Below, in pieces: positions 27,001 to 35,011 of a stretch of DNA of 47,537 nucleotides. This DNA is from CAYFJO01 sp964343305 (lineage in GTDB: Bacteria; Planctomycetota; Planctomycetia; Pirellulales; Pirellulaceae): assembly GCA_964343305.1 (NCBI GenBank), contig CAYFJO010000030.1, positions 1 through 47,537 on the forward strand, given 5' to 3'. Numbering within the stretch: the stretch's first letter is position 1; every line of letters starts with the position of its first letter. The notes beneath the pieces were generated by a model. The model did not search any database. It was given only the letters and a program-made list of their open reading frames with translations, and was not told the origin of the DNA. The position numbers were made by a program, and so were the translations under genes.

Positions 27001-28191
27001 ATGCCAAACGAAACCTGCAACGTCGCGCTCGTCGGCACCAAGTTCATGGGGCGCGCCCATTCGAACGCCTATCTGAAAGCCGATAAGTTCTTCGACTTAC
27101 CGACGAAGCCCGTGATGCACACACTCATCGCGCGCAACGAAGCCGAACTCAAAGCGTTCGCGGATCGATGGGGTTGGCAAAGCCACAGCACCGACTGGCG
27201 AGCCGTTTTCGCCAATCCAGAAATCGATCTGGTCGACGTCACAACTCCAAACAACGCCCACGCCGAGTTGTCGATCGCTGCCTTGGAAGCCGGCAAAAAC
27301 GTCGCTTGCGAAAAGCCGCTGGCCAACACGCTGGACGACGCTCGCCAGATGGTCGAAGCCGCGGAGAAGGCATCGGGCAAGACATTTGTTTGGTATAACT
27401 ACCGCCGCTGTCCCGCCGTGGCTCTGGCTCATCAATTGTGCCAGCAAGGCAAACTCGGACGCATCTATCAAATTCGTGGCTGTTATCTGCAAGATTGGGC
27501 GGGGCCCGATACTCCGTTGATGTGGCGGTTCGAAGGCGATGTGGCCGGCAGTGGTTCGCTGGGCGATTTGTGTGCTCACACGATCGACACCGCGCGATTT
27601 ATCACCGGCGATGAAGTTGGCGAAATTGTCGGTGCGACAATGGAAACCGTGATCAAAGAACGCGTCATCCTGGAAGGTGGTGGCGGTGAGATTTCCGGTC
27701 GAGGTGCCGAAATCAGCCAGCAAAAAGGTGCCAGCACGGTCGACGACATCGTGTTGTTCGTCGCGCGGATGGAAAGCGGCGCATTGGCAACCTTCGAAGC
27801 AACTCGCTTGTCTACCGGCTACAAAAATGCCAACCGGCTCGAAATCCACGGCGACAAAGGCGCGATTCGTTTCAACTTCGAGCGCATGAACGAACTCGAT
27901 TGGTACGACGCAACTTTGCCAGAAGAACTGCAAGGCTGGTCGACCATCAACGTTACCAACGGCAATGCCAATCATCCGTACGCGGCCGCATGGTGGCCTG
28001 TCGCGCATGTGCTTGGTTATGAACACAGTTTTATCAACCAGGCCGCCGATATTGTGACAGTGTTGGATGGTGGTCAGCCAGTTGTTCCTTTGCCCGATTT
28101 TTCGGACGCCTACAAAGTGCAACGTGTGTTGGAAGCAGTCGTCCAATCCGACAAAAATCGATCGCCCATTAGTCTGAGCGAGATTCAGTAG
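27001..28191 (+). CDS. Gfo/Idh/MocA family oxidoreductase, second copy
   Basis: 396 residues from ATG 27,001 with GGGAG eight bases upstream. The dinucleotide loop is VGTKFMGRAH (residues 11-20), and CEKPLANT (103-110) is the signature with the catalytic Lys. DLCAHTIDTARF (about 196-207) is the conserved active-site helix. It differs strongly from its upstream neighbour, so the pair is an old duplication or separate recruitment. An insertion around 225-245 is Gly/Glu-rich (EGGGGEISGRGAEI). Co-transcription with the upstream gene is likely. Substrate unknown; myo-inositol or related sugar oxidation is the family norm. Confidence 0.92.
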   Translation: MPNETCNVALVGTKFMGRAHSNAYLKADKFFDLPTKPVMHTLIARNEAELKAFADRWGWQSHSTDWRAVFANPEIDLVDVTTPNNAHAELSIAALEAGKNVACEKPLANTLDDARQMVEAAEKASGKTFVWYNYRRCPAVALAHQLCQQGKLGRIYQIRGCYLQDWAGPDTPLMWRFEGDVAGSGSLGDLCAHTIDTARFITGDEVGEIVGATMETVIKERVILEGGGGEISGRGAEISQQKGASTVDDIVLFVARMESGALATFEATRLSTGYKNANRLEIHGDKGAIRFNFERMNELDWYDATLPEELQGWSTINVTNGNANHPYAAAWWPVAHVLGYEHSFINQAADIVTVLDGGQPVVPLPDFSDAYKVQRVLEAVVQSDKNRSPISLSEIQ

Positions 28192-28343
28192 ATCACGCAA
28201 AAGATGCCCCACCGATGGGGTTCCGTCGACTGTAATTGCCCCAGGTTTCAGTTGCGACGCAAATCTTCCGCCCGTACAATGGCACTTCAGGGGAATTGAT
28301 AATCTAAAGAGCGTTCCAGTTTGGAACAGAAGGAGTTGTCGTT

Positions 28344-28931
28344 ATGTCAAAGCTCGTGAAAACGTCGTCACTTGCCGTGCTGAGTATTGGCCTGGCAGTC
28401 GGGTTGTTGGTCGGCGTCGGCATGATGATCGGCACCTATGTGACGATGAATCAGGTCAATCATGACCAAAACAGCGAAATTCAAATCCCAGAACATCTGC
28501 TGCACGCTTCCTCGGCAACGACTGGCAAGTCGATGGCTATGGCGACAGGTCCCATTTATGAAGAAGCCGAAGGTATATTTGTCCTGGACTTTTTGACCGG
28601 CCAGCTTTACTGCTGGGTCCCCAATCCACGAGGATTAGCCGATGGTTATCAGGCGGTTTACAAAACCAACGTAATCGATGCCTTGGGAGTCGAAAAGGGA
28701 AAGACACCGGACTATATCCTCACTACTGGGCTCATTCAAACCGTGGGACGAGGTGCCGGTGCTGCTCCAGCCAACTGTGTTTGTTATGTCGCTGATTGCA
28801 ACACCGGCCGCGTCGCAATGTATACGTTGGCTTTCAACAAGGCGATGGCCAAAGCGAATCGACCGCAGGCTGGTGAATTGATCCTCATGGGTGTCGCACC
28901 GGCTCGACCGGAAGTGGAACAAGAGCAATAG
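28344..28931 (+). CDS. Membrane-anchored protein of unknown function
   Basis: 195 residues from ATG 28,344, which is preceded by a strong AAGGAG. A single membrane segment at about 9-33 (LAVLSIGLAVGLLVGVGMMIG) is followed by a low-complexity linker and a compact domain (about 70-185) containing GIFVLDFLTGQLYCWV and a Cys-rich CVCYVADCNTG. It looks like a conserved planctomycete hypothetical. The domain is probably exposed outside the cytoplasm, where three clustered Cys could form a disulfide or bind metal. It is followed by an inverted repeat and a terminator, so the gene is probably monocistronic. Confidence 0.75.
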   Translation: MSKLVKTSSLAVLSIGLAVGLLVGVGMMIGTYVTMNQVNHDQNSEIQIPEHLLHASSATTGKSMAMATGPIYEEAEGIFVLDFLTGQLYCWVPNPRGLADGYQAVYKTNVIDALGVEKGKTPDYILTTGLIQTVGRGAGAAPANCVCYVADCNTGRVAMYTLAFNKAMAKANRPQAGELILMGVAPARPEVEQEQ

Positions 28932-28944
28932 TCGCTTGAAGCGA

Positions 28945-28978
28945 AGACTTCCGAAGTTTTCCTAAGCTTCGGAAGTCT
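28945..28978. repeat. Inverted repeat after the membrane-anchored protein gene
   Basis: Arms AGACTTCCGAAG / CTTCGGAAGTCT, the same family as 16,093-16,126. It lies 13 bp after the stop codon. Confidence 0.75.
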
Positions 28979-29004
28979 GGAAGTCTGAAATTGGTAGTCC
29001 TCTC

Positions 29005-29035
29005 GAAGCCCGGCTTTTCCAAAAAGTCGGGCTTC
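29005..29035 (+). terminator. Terminator-like hairpin upstream of thiS
   Basis: Stem GAAGCCCG pairs with CGGGCTTC and is extended by TTTT/AAAA. The 3' T-run is short. It separates the preceding gene from thiS, whose promoter starts at its 3' edge. Confidence 0.65.
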
Positions 29036-29064
29036 TTGTCATAGTACACAGCTATTCCTAGAAT
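29036..29064 (+). promoter_or_regulatory. Sigma-70-type promoter for thiS-thiG
   Basis: TTGTCA at 29,036-29,041 and TAGAAT at 29,059-29,064, each five of six to consensus, with a 17-bp spacer. Transcription would begin near 29,071, only a few bases before the thiS ATG at 29,073. That would give an almost leaderless mRNA with no room for a TPP riboswitch. Confidence 0.6.
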
Positions 29065-29072
29065 GGCGTGAA

Positions 29073-29273
29073 ATGAAGATTCTTTTCAACGGCCAGCCGC
29101 GCGAGACGGAAGACGACATCACCGTCGCTCAACTGCTGCGGCAGTTGGACCTCACGCCTCGCCACGTTGCGGTTGAAGTGAATCTGGAAGTCGTACCACG
29201 CACGCAGCACGATCAACACAGCCTACGCGATGGTGATCGTCTGGAGATCGTCACTTTGGTCGGAGGAGGATAA
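29073..29273 (+). CDS. thiS: Sulfur-carrier protein ThiS
   Basis: 66 residues, the usual ThiS length, with the ubiquitin-like fold (MKILFNGQPRE start, TVAQLLRQLDL helix, VAVEVNLEVVPR) and the essential C-terminal Gly-Gly (LVGGG). In thiamine biosynthesis ThiS is adenylated at this tail, converted to a thiocarboxylate, and delivers sulfur to ThiG for the thiazole ring. It is separated from thiG by 6 bp, and the gene end overlaps the thiG ribosome site (GGAGGAGG). ThiF, ThiO/ThiH and other partners are not in the window. Confidence 0.95.
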   Translation: MKILFNGQPRETEDDITVAQLLRQLDLTPRHVAVEVNLEVVPRTQHDQHSLRDGDRLEIVTLVGGG

Positions 29274-29279
29274 CCACGG

Positions 29280-30116
29280 ATGGCTACGGATTTGAATGTC
29301 GACGGGTCGTTTCAACTTGGCGACCACCTGCTGACAAGTCGCTTGATCGTCGGCAGCGGCCGGTATGACAACTTTGAGGTCATGCAAGATGCGTTCGATC
29401 TGTCCGGTGCGCGTTGCGTGACGGTCGCGGTTCGTCGCGAGCGGTTGTACGACGGCGATGGCAAAAATATCCTGGATTACATCGACCTCGATCGCTACAT
29501 TTTGCTGCCCAACACGGCGGGCTGTTACACGGTCGAAGATGCGCTGCGAACGGCACGCCTCGGTCGTGAAATCTTACTCGGGTTGGAGAACCCCGGAGCC
29601 AACTGGGTCAAACTCGAAGTGCTCGGCGACAGCAAGACGCTATTGCCCGACCCGATCGCTACACTCGAAGCCACGGAGCAACTCGTCGCCGAGGGCTTTC
29701 AAGTGCTTTGCTATTCCAACGACGACCCCATCATCGCGCGACGCCTAAAAGAAGCTGGTGCAACAAGCGTCATGCCGGCCGGCAGTCCCATCGGTTCGGG
29801 GCAAGGCATCTTGAATCCCAACAGCATCCACATCTGCCTCGAGTACTTGAAACACGATGACCCCGACTATCCCGTCATCGTCGACGCGGGCGTTGGAACG
29901 GCAAGCGACGTGGCGATGGCGATGGAGTTGGGAGTCGACGGCGTGTTGTTGAACACCGGTATTGCTCACGCCAAAGATCCGCTGAACATGGCCCGCGCGA
30001 TGAAGGCGGCGGTGGAAGCCGGTCGTTTGGCCTATCTTGCCGGTCGAATTCCAAAACGGCTCTACGCAACCGCGAGCAGTCCGGAAGATGGTGTGATCAC
30101 GTTTAAGCCTCGTTAG
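29280..30116 (+). CDS. thiG: Thiazole synthase ThiG
   Basis: 278 residues, a TIM-barrel enzyme. Family signatures include SRLIVGSGRYD (20-30), LPNTAGCYTVEDALRTARL (76-94), NWVKLEVLGD with the Schiff-base Lys K111, PAGSPIGSGQGI (about 161-172) and VDAGVGTASDVAMAMELGVDG. ThiG joins 1-deoxyxylulose 5-phosphate, dehydroglycine and ThiS-thiocarboxylate sulfur into the thiazole phosphate. The start has a strong GGAGGAGG located in the thiS end. It is co-transcribed with thiS; no TPP riboswitch is visible upstream. The following gene is convergent. Confidence 0.96.
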   Translation: MATDLNVDGSFQLGDHLLTSRLIVGSGRYDNFEVMQDAFDLSGARCVTVAVRRERLYDGDGKNILDYIDLDRYILLPNTAGCYTVEDALRTARLGREILLGLENPGANWVKLEVLGDSKTLLPDPIATLEATEQLVAEGFQVLCYSNDDPIIARRLKEAGATSVMPAGSPIGSGQGILNPNSIHICLEYLKHDDPDYPVIVDAGVGTASDVAMAMELGVDGVLLNTGIAHAKDPLNMARAMKAAVEAGRLAYLAGRIPKRLYATASSPEDGVITFKPR

Positions 30117-30145
30117 CGAGTGGCACACGCCATCGCAAATGTGCG

Positions 30146-31573
30146 CTACTCAGATTCGTACGCCGCAATTGTTCGATTGCATTGAGCGCTACCAGTGGTG
30201 ACCCTACTGCCATCTTCTTGAATCTTGTAATAGATGATCAGATCGATGGACGGATGCTTCCTAAGCGTTCGAAAGCCTACGTTTTCCCGATCCAATCTAT
30301 CGTTATCCTCCAGGATCAGCACTTTGAGTCGACGCAGCTTCATCAAGTGCATCAAACCATCAATCGTCACGCCCGTTTGCTCTAGCCGCAGAACATCGCA
30401 TTCCTTCGGCACATGTGCGAGCAAATCATCTGTGACACCGGGACCGACCAGATTAACGCAAAGCGGCGACAATCCATTCGGCTCATAGTTGCCAGGTAGT
30501 CCGTTCCCTTTTTCGCCGGTTTCCGCGGCACGAGCGCGAAGGTCGCGATAGTCTAGGATCGGCCCTACCATGAAATTAACAGGGCCAGTTCGATTGTGCG
30601 AAAGTTGACGAAGATGAAGCAACACTTGAAGCTCCCGCACGGCCGTATCGGTGACTCCCGTATTCTCAAAATCGACCTGGGACAGATGATAGAGAGAGCA
30701 ACGATCAAGATTGAGTAGCCCTTGGTTTGTCAGAGGAGAATTTTGGATCTTGATTCGCCTCAAATACCCACAAAACTGCAAATGCTTCAGTCCATCATCC
30801 GTGACCGATGTCCCGATTAATTTCAGCGATCCTACACCGGGAGCGACCTTGTGCAGACGGCTCAAATGAAAATCGTTCACATTCGATCCTTCTAACGTGA
30901 TGTTCGAAAATCGCTCGTCCGTACGCACGGAAAATGTTGAGTCGGGATAATTGACTTTCCCAGCAAGCAGCCTCGTTAGGCTCCTGTGTGCGGCTTTGCT
31001 GCGACGTTCCGATTCGCGACGCCGGTCGGCCGCCTGTTCTTCGCGACGCTTATCGACGTTCGGTTTTTGGTTCTCCATGAGAAACACCACCGCCGAGATC
31101 GGATCGTATTGCAACAAAACGTAGACAGAAATCACGCAGCCAGTCACCGACAGCATGACTGGCGTCCAATATGGTCGCGCGGTTGTGTCGTTCTCTTGTA
31201 CCCCGTCCAACTCGAACAACGGACGCATCACGTAGTAAAGCATGGTCAATGGCGGCCAAAAAAGTCCGATGCCCATGATGATGAGCGACAATGGCAAACT
31301 ATACGGTCGTTGAATCCACCCGCTGATCAAACTCCATGACACAGCCACAACAAGAACGATCAACAGCGTCGTCCAAAACCACTGCCGCTCTGAATTGGGC
31401 TGCCAAATTCGAACCAGCGTGCAAACTAACAAAGCCGTCCAAGGTCCGGTAACAAACAGTACTGCTGAAAGAACAAGAAATGGATGAAGACCCGTTCCGC
31501 GTGTAACTCCTGCAATAATTGCGGCAACGGTGACAAACACCATCAACGAAAACAGATTAAACCGGCGAGACAT
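30146..31573 (-). CDS. Membrane protein with leucine-rich-repeat C-terminal half
   Basis: 475 residues. About five membrane helices occupy the N-terminal 160 residues (for example LMVFVTVAAIIAGV and LLIVLVVAVSWSLI). Then comes a charged coiled segment (about 178-205, DRRRESERRSKAAH) and LRR-like repeats of the planctomycete type (GTSVTDDGLKHLQ, NSPLTNQGLLNL, NTGVTDTAVRELQ, QTGVTIDGLMHL). The LRRs presumably mediate protein binding. It starts 12 bp after the HAD hydrolase stop, so the two form an operon. No catalytic motif. Function not recognised. Confidence 0.75.
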   Translation of the reverse strand: MSRRFNLFSLMVFVTVAAIIAGVTRGTGLHPFLVLSAVLFVTGPWTALLVCTLVRIWQPNSERQWFWTTLLIVLVVAVSWSLISGWIQRPYSLPLSLIIMGIGLFWPPLTMLYYVMRPLFELDGVQENDTTARPYWTPVMLSVTGCVISVYVLLQYDPISAVVFLMENQKPNVDKRREEQAADRRRESERRSKAAHRSLTRLLAGKVNYPDSTFSVRTDERFSNITLEGSNVNDFHLSRLHKVAPGVGSLKLIGTSVTDDGLKHLQFCGYLRRIKIQNSPLTNQGLLNLDRCSLYHLSQVDFENTGVTDTAVRELQVLLHLRQLSHNRTGPVNFMVGPILDYRDLRARAAETGEKGNGLPGNYEPNGLSPLCVNLVGPGVTDDLLAHVPKECDVLRLEQTGVTIDGLMHLMKLRRLKVLILEDNDRLDRENVGFRTLRKHPSIDLIIYYKIQEDGSRVTTGSAQCNRTIAAYESE

Positions 31574-31584
31574 CTTTCGTTGTC

Positions 31585-32286
31585 CTACATGATCGCGTCC
31601 GCCAACTGGGTAAAATCCGTGACCGTCACATCAGGCACGAATGGCGAATCTTCGTAAGGCAGATTCAATCGGTTGACAAATGCACCGCGCATGCCGCATG
31701 CCCGTGCTCCCATCACGTCGAACGAATTGGCCGAGACCATCAAACACTCGTGCGTCTCAAGCCCTCGAATGCGAGCCGCTCGTCGGTAAACGGACGGATG
31801 CGGTTTGAATGCGCCCATCGTGTCGACAGAAATCACATCGTCGAACTCCCATTTGATTCGGTTCGTGACCAAGTGTTCAAGAAACTTCCGGTTGCCGTTG
31901 GACAGCGCGACCAGTTGAAATCGCTGCCCGAGTCTCTCCAAAGCCGCAAGCACTTCAGGAAATGGAGACAGGTCATCCCAAGCGGTCATCAATTGATCCG
32001 CTTCACTGTCACTCGCGTCGACATGATGAAGTGCTAGTGAATAAACCAGAGCCCGGCGTGCCGTTTCCAGATAGCCGCTGTGCCCCAGCATGACGATCGT
32101 GTCCTGATACTGCTCGATCCGTTGACGGGCTCGCCACGAAGCCCAAAACGTCTCAGCCGCGACATTTGAGGACTTGGATTGCAGAAACTTTGCGATTGGC
32201 GGTGTCAAACTACCGGCCAAATCAAGAACGGTCCCGAACAAATCAAACGTCAATGCTTTGGCCCGCTGAATTACATCGTTTGGCAT
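31585..32286 (-). CDS. HAD hydrolase, haloacid-dehalogenase type II
   Basis: 233 residues, the usual size for type II haloacid dehalogenases. Motif I is TFDLFGT with the nucleophilic Asp at residue 15. Motif II is VALSNGN (Ser, Asn) and motif III carries Lys in GAFKPHPSVY. Motif IV is atypical for phosphatases but fits type II dehalogenases (MVSANSFDVMGARACGM). Product: probably (S)-2-haloacid dehalogenase or a phosphatase-like relative; halide substrates are not shown. The ATG at 32,286 has an AAGGAG upstream; 84 further upstream codons are unlikely. It is divergent from thymidine phosphorylase and co-transcribed with the LRR gene. Confidence 0.85.
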   Translation of the reverse strand: MPNDVIQRAKALTFDLFGTVLDLAGSLTPPIAKFLQSKSSNVAAETFWASWRARQRIEQYQDTIVMLGHSGYLETARRALVYSLALHHVDASDSEADQLMTAWDDLSPFPEVLAALERLGQRFQLVALSNGNRKFLEHLVTNRIKWEFDDVISVDTMGAFKPHPSVYRRAARIRGLETHECLMVSANSFDVMGARACGMRGAFVNRLNLPYEDSPFVPDVTVTDFTQLADAIM

Positions 32287-32354
32287 CTTGGAAGGCGCTC
32301 CTTGGATCGGTCTACTGAAATGTTCATGAATCACTTTATACTTCGTGAAGCTCA

Positions 32355-32423
32355 GTAGCTGAAGTCGTAAGACTTCAGTTTGATCCCAAACTCGTAATCC
32401 CGAATTCTTACGAATCCGGCTAC
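32355..32423. repeat. Intergenic inverted repeat abutting the deoA start
   Basis: GTAGCTGAAGTCGTAAGAC at the left and GAATCCGGCTAC at the right, ending only 4 bp before the deoA ATG. It occupies the place of the usual ribosome-binding site. Confidence 0.65.
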
Positions 32424-32427
32424 AAGA

Positions 32428-33705
32428 ATGAACGCAGTCAAAATCATTTCGCAAAAACGTGACGGCAAGGTGCTTGCGCGTGAGGAAGTTGCTGCATTCA
32501 TCTCGGCGTACGCCCAGGGCGACATTCCTGACTATCAAATGTCCGCGTTGGCGATGGCCATCTATTTGAACGGAATGAACGAAGATGAAACTGCATCGCT
32601 GACCCAGGCCATGCTCGACAGCGGGACGCGGCTATCCTGGAGCACATTGACGCCCAAAGTTGACAAACATTCGACGGGCGGCATCGGCGACAAAGTTTCC
32701 ATCATCCTTGCACCGCTGCTCGCTTGTTTTGAATTGCACGTCCCAATGATCTCGGGCCGCGGGCTCGGACCGACCGGTGGAACGCTGGACAAGTTGGAAT
32801 CGATCCCTGGTTTTCGCACGGACCTTTCCATCGATGAGATCCAACAGACAACCGAGCAAATCGGGTGCGTGATCACGGGCGCGTCGAGCGAAATTGCGCC
32901 CGCTGACAAGAAGCTGTATGCGCTGCGCGACGTCACAGCAACGGTCGCATCGATCCCGTTGATTACCGCCAGCATCATGAGCAAAAAACTCGCAGAGAAT
33001 CTGGATGCCTTGGTGCTCGACGTCAAATTCGGGTCCGGTGCGTTCATGAAGACTATGGACGAGGCACGCATGCTCGCACGGTCCTTGGTCGATACCGGAA
33101 CACGGATGGGTGTGAAAACGCGCGCTTTGTTGACCGACATGAACCAGCCGTTGGGCCGGATGATCGGCAATGCGGTGGAAGTGGACGAGTCGATCGACGT
33201 ACTCGAAGGCAAAGGACCACGGGATTTGCGAGACTTGACGCTTCAACTTGCCAGGGAGGCCGTTGTGCTTGTTGGACTTGCTTCGAGCGGTGATGAAGCT
33301 GCGACCTTGGTAGCGGAGAAACTAGATTCGGGCAGCGGGTTGAGAAAGCTTCGCGAGATGGTCACCGCACAAGGCGGCAACTTGGATACCGAGCGAGATG
33401 TTGCACCAACAAGTGAAGTCACGGCGCAGGAAGATGGCTACGTCGCTAAGATCAACACCGAGCGACTAGGCCAAGCAATCATCGAACTTGGTGGTGGCCG
33501 TCGAGTGGCCACGGACTCGATCGATCATCGCGTTGGCGTGGAAATGCTCGTGCGATTGGGCGATGAAGTGCAAGTTGGCCGACCCCTCGTGCGTGTTTTC
33601 GCCGATCGATCGCCGGCCGAACACGTCACAACTCAGATCCGGTCCGCGATTTCCATTCAACCCGACAAACCACAAACGAGTTCGCTAGTTCTCGAAAAAC
33701 TGTGA
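32428..33705 (+). CDS. deoA: Thymidine/pyrimidine-nucleoside phosphorylase
   Basis: 425 residues with the family signature KHSTGGIGDKVS (residues 80-91, with His 81 and the Ser/Gly phosphate loop) and SGRGLGPTGGTLDKLESIPG. It phosphorolyses thymidine or uridine to base plus (deoxy)ribose 1-phosphate, feeding pentose salvage. The family's C-terminal domain (AQEDGYVAKI, LGDEVQVG) is present. Whether it is DeoA or the broader-specificity Pdp is not resolved. The start has no clear ribosome site because a repeat sits directly before it. The final 49 bp overlap tail-to-tail with the convergent PurA-like gene. Confidence 0.93.
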   Translation: MNAVKIISQKRDGKVLAREEVAAFISAYAQGDIPDYQMSALAMAIYLNGMNEDETASLTQAMLDSGTRLSWSTLTPKVDKHSTGGIGDKVSIILAPLLACFELHVPMISGRGLGPTGGTLDKLESIPGFRTDLSIDEIQQTTEQIGCVITGASSEIAPADKKLYALRDVTATVASIPLITASIMSKKLAENLDALVLDVKFGSGAFMKTMDEARMLARSLVDTGTRMGVKTRALLTDMNQPLGRMIGNAVEVDESIDVLEGKGPRDLRDLTLQLAREAVVLVGLASSGDEAATLVAEKLDSGSGLRKLREMVTAQGGNLDTERDVAPTSEVTAQEDGYVAKINTERLGQAIIELGGGRRVATDSIDHRVGVEMLVRLGDEVQVGRPLVRVFADRSPAEHVTTQIRSAISIQPDKPQTSSLVLEKL

Positions 33706-34928
33706 CTTGCTCGATCCAAGTGCGTCGGCCCATTGGACGTGATCAACACCGGGGCGATTCCCTCCAACGACTCGATAATCTCTTCGGGACACGACAGTCG
33801 AAGCACTGGAATTGCTGATTCCAACAGCCTTGCCAATTGCTGCTGATCTTGGAGACTGTGGGGAACGTCCAAGCGTGGTTGCCCGACGTACTCATCACAA
33901 ACGCGTGTCGGCGAAATCAATTGATCCAGGCCGTTGACGACCAGACCATCGATTTTGCAAACCGATGCGGCATACCGAAGCAGGACAAGGTCCAGTGGTC
34001 CGCAACGAAGCGAGCCTTGCCAGGCGTTTGTAGCGTTCCCCTCGTCAGCCACTTTCGCGGCCATGCTGGAACGGTGCGTTGGAAAAGGCCCGGCACCGTG
34101 CCGCGTCGTATAGGCTCGCGTAATGCCCAGCACTTGGACGTCGGTGATCCCACTTTCGGCGGCCATCTCAAGCGCGTGTTGTGCCGTCACCGTGCTCCAT
34201 GTTGTGTACGGATGAAAACCCTTCCACTCGTCGAGCAGCACGCCCTGCGAGCCTTCGAAAATGATCGTGTCGGATTCGGGCAACTCAGATTGCACGGTCA
34301 ATTGCTCCGACGATCGGATGAGCAGGTCAGCTTCTTCCGCCGGCATGGTGTCATGCATGCGCGCGGCCAAGTCGCCATTGATCGATGACAATTCCTGCAA
34401 GTCTAACAGGCAGCGGTCTCGCAAGAGCGGCAGTTTTGAAACGAGCATCCGCGGATCTTTGAGGTCTTTGGCAACCACCGCATCCTGACCATGGCGAAGC
34501 CAATAACTGCGAGTTTCGCCGATGCCAAGTCCGCACGATCCATGACGATTCGCGCCTCGGGACAATTCACGAAGCCGATTCATGTACGAATGATAAACCG
34601 TCGAAACTAGACAGTCAGGATGTGCCCGCAACATCGTGAACGGTTTGACCACACCCAGCTTTCTCAAATGTTCGGCTTCGGGCAACAGGCTCGAAGGGCA
34701 GATGATCATACGAGGCCCAAGATACGTTGGCACGCCGGCCAACGTTCCCGCGCCGAACTGTGCGAACGTATGGCGGCGGCCGTCGGGCAACTGGACGTTA
34801 TGGCCAGCTTGTGCTCCACCTGAGTAGCGGACCACAAGGTCTGCGTTTAACTGACGGCAAAGATAGTCGACCGTCGCGCCCTTTCCCTCGTCACCAAATC
34901 CAAGTCCAACGGTAATGATTGCTTTCAT
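33657..34928 (-). CDS. Adenylosuccinate-synthetase-like enzyme with altered active-site loops
   Basis: 423 residues from ATG 34,928 (GGAG upstream). PurA features retained: GDEGKG at 12-17 with catalytic Asp13, GGAQAGHNV with His43, FEGSQG (224-229), and GITRAYTTRHGAGPFPT (268-284). PurA makes adenylosuccinate from IMP, GTP and aspartate. Two key sites differ. The aspartate-binding loop (TTGRxRR in known enzymes) reads NAWQGSLR (301-308), and the guanine-binding TKLD reads NGLD (332-335). I therefore infer a paralogue with another amino donor and possibly another NTP, not a housekeeping PurA. It follows the vWA gene by 83 bp and is probably in the pseudokinase/vWA transcript. Confidence 0.85.
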   Translation of the reverse strand: MKAIITVGLGFGDEGKGATVDYLCRQLNADLVVRYSGGAQAGHNVQLPDGRRHTFAQFGAGTLAGVPTYLGPRMIICPSSLLPEAEHLRKLGVVKPFTMLRAHPDCLVSTVYHSYMNRLRELSRGANRHGSCGLGIGETRSYWLRHGQDAVVAKDLKDPRMLVSKLPLLRDRCLLDLQELSSINGDLAARMHDTMPAEEADLLIRSSEQLTVQSELPESDTIIFEGSQGVLLDEWKGFHPYTTWSTVTAQHALEMAAESGITDVQVLGITRAYTTRHGAGPFPTHRSSMAAKVADEGNATNAWQGSLRCGPLDLVLLRYAASVCKIDGLVVNGLDQLISPTRVCDEYVGQPRLDVPHSLQDQQQLARLLESAIPVLRLSCPEEIIESLEGIAPVLITSNGPTHLDRASHSFSRTSELVCGLSG

Positions 34929-34947
34929 GTTTTGCTCCAAACCGCAT

Positions 34948-35003
34948 CGGCGGCCTCCTGCCGCCGCTACGCGTGGGAAATCTCGGCGGCATGATGCCGC
35001 CGA
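34948..35003. repeat. Two GC-rich hairpins between PurA-like and vWA genes
   Basis: CGGCGG...CCGCCG at 34,948-34,966, and TCGGCGGCAT..ATGCCGCCGA at 34,983-35,003. Both are intergenic palindromes. They could moderate read-through from the vWA gene into the PurA-like gene. Confidence 0.7.
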
Positions 35004-35011
35004 TACGAAGT

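Noticed and set aside
27097..28212. 371-residue minus-strand ORF
   Set aside because: Antisense of the second oxidoreductase. The sense gene has family motifs and a ribosome site; this frame has no recognisable domain.
33657..34928. PurZ-type (2-aminoadenylosuccinate) synthase
   Set aside because: Catalytic Asp13 is kept, whereas PurZ proteins change it. The altered loops are elsewhere.
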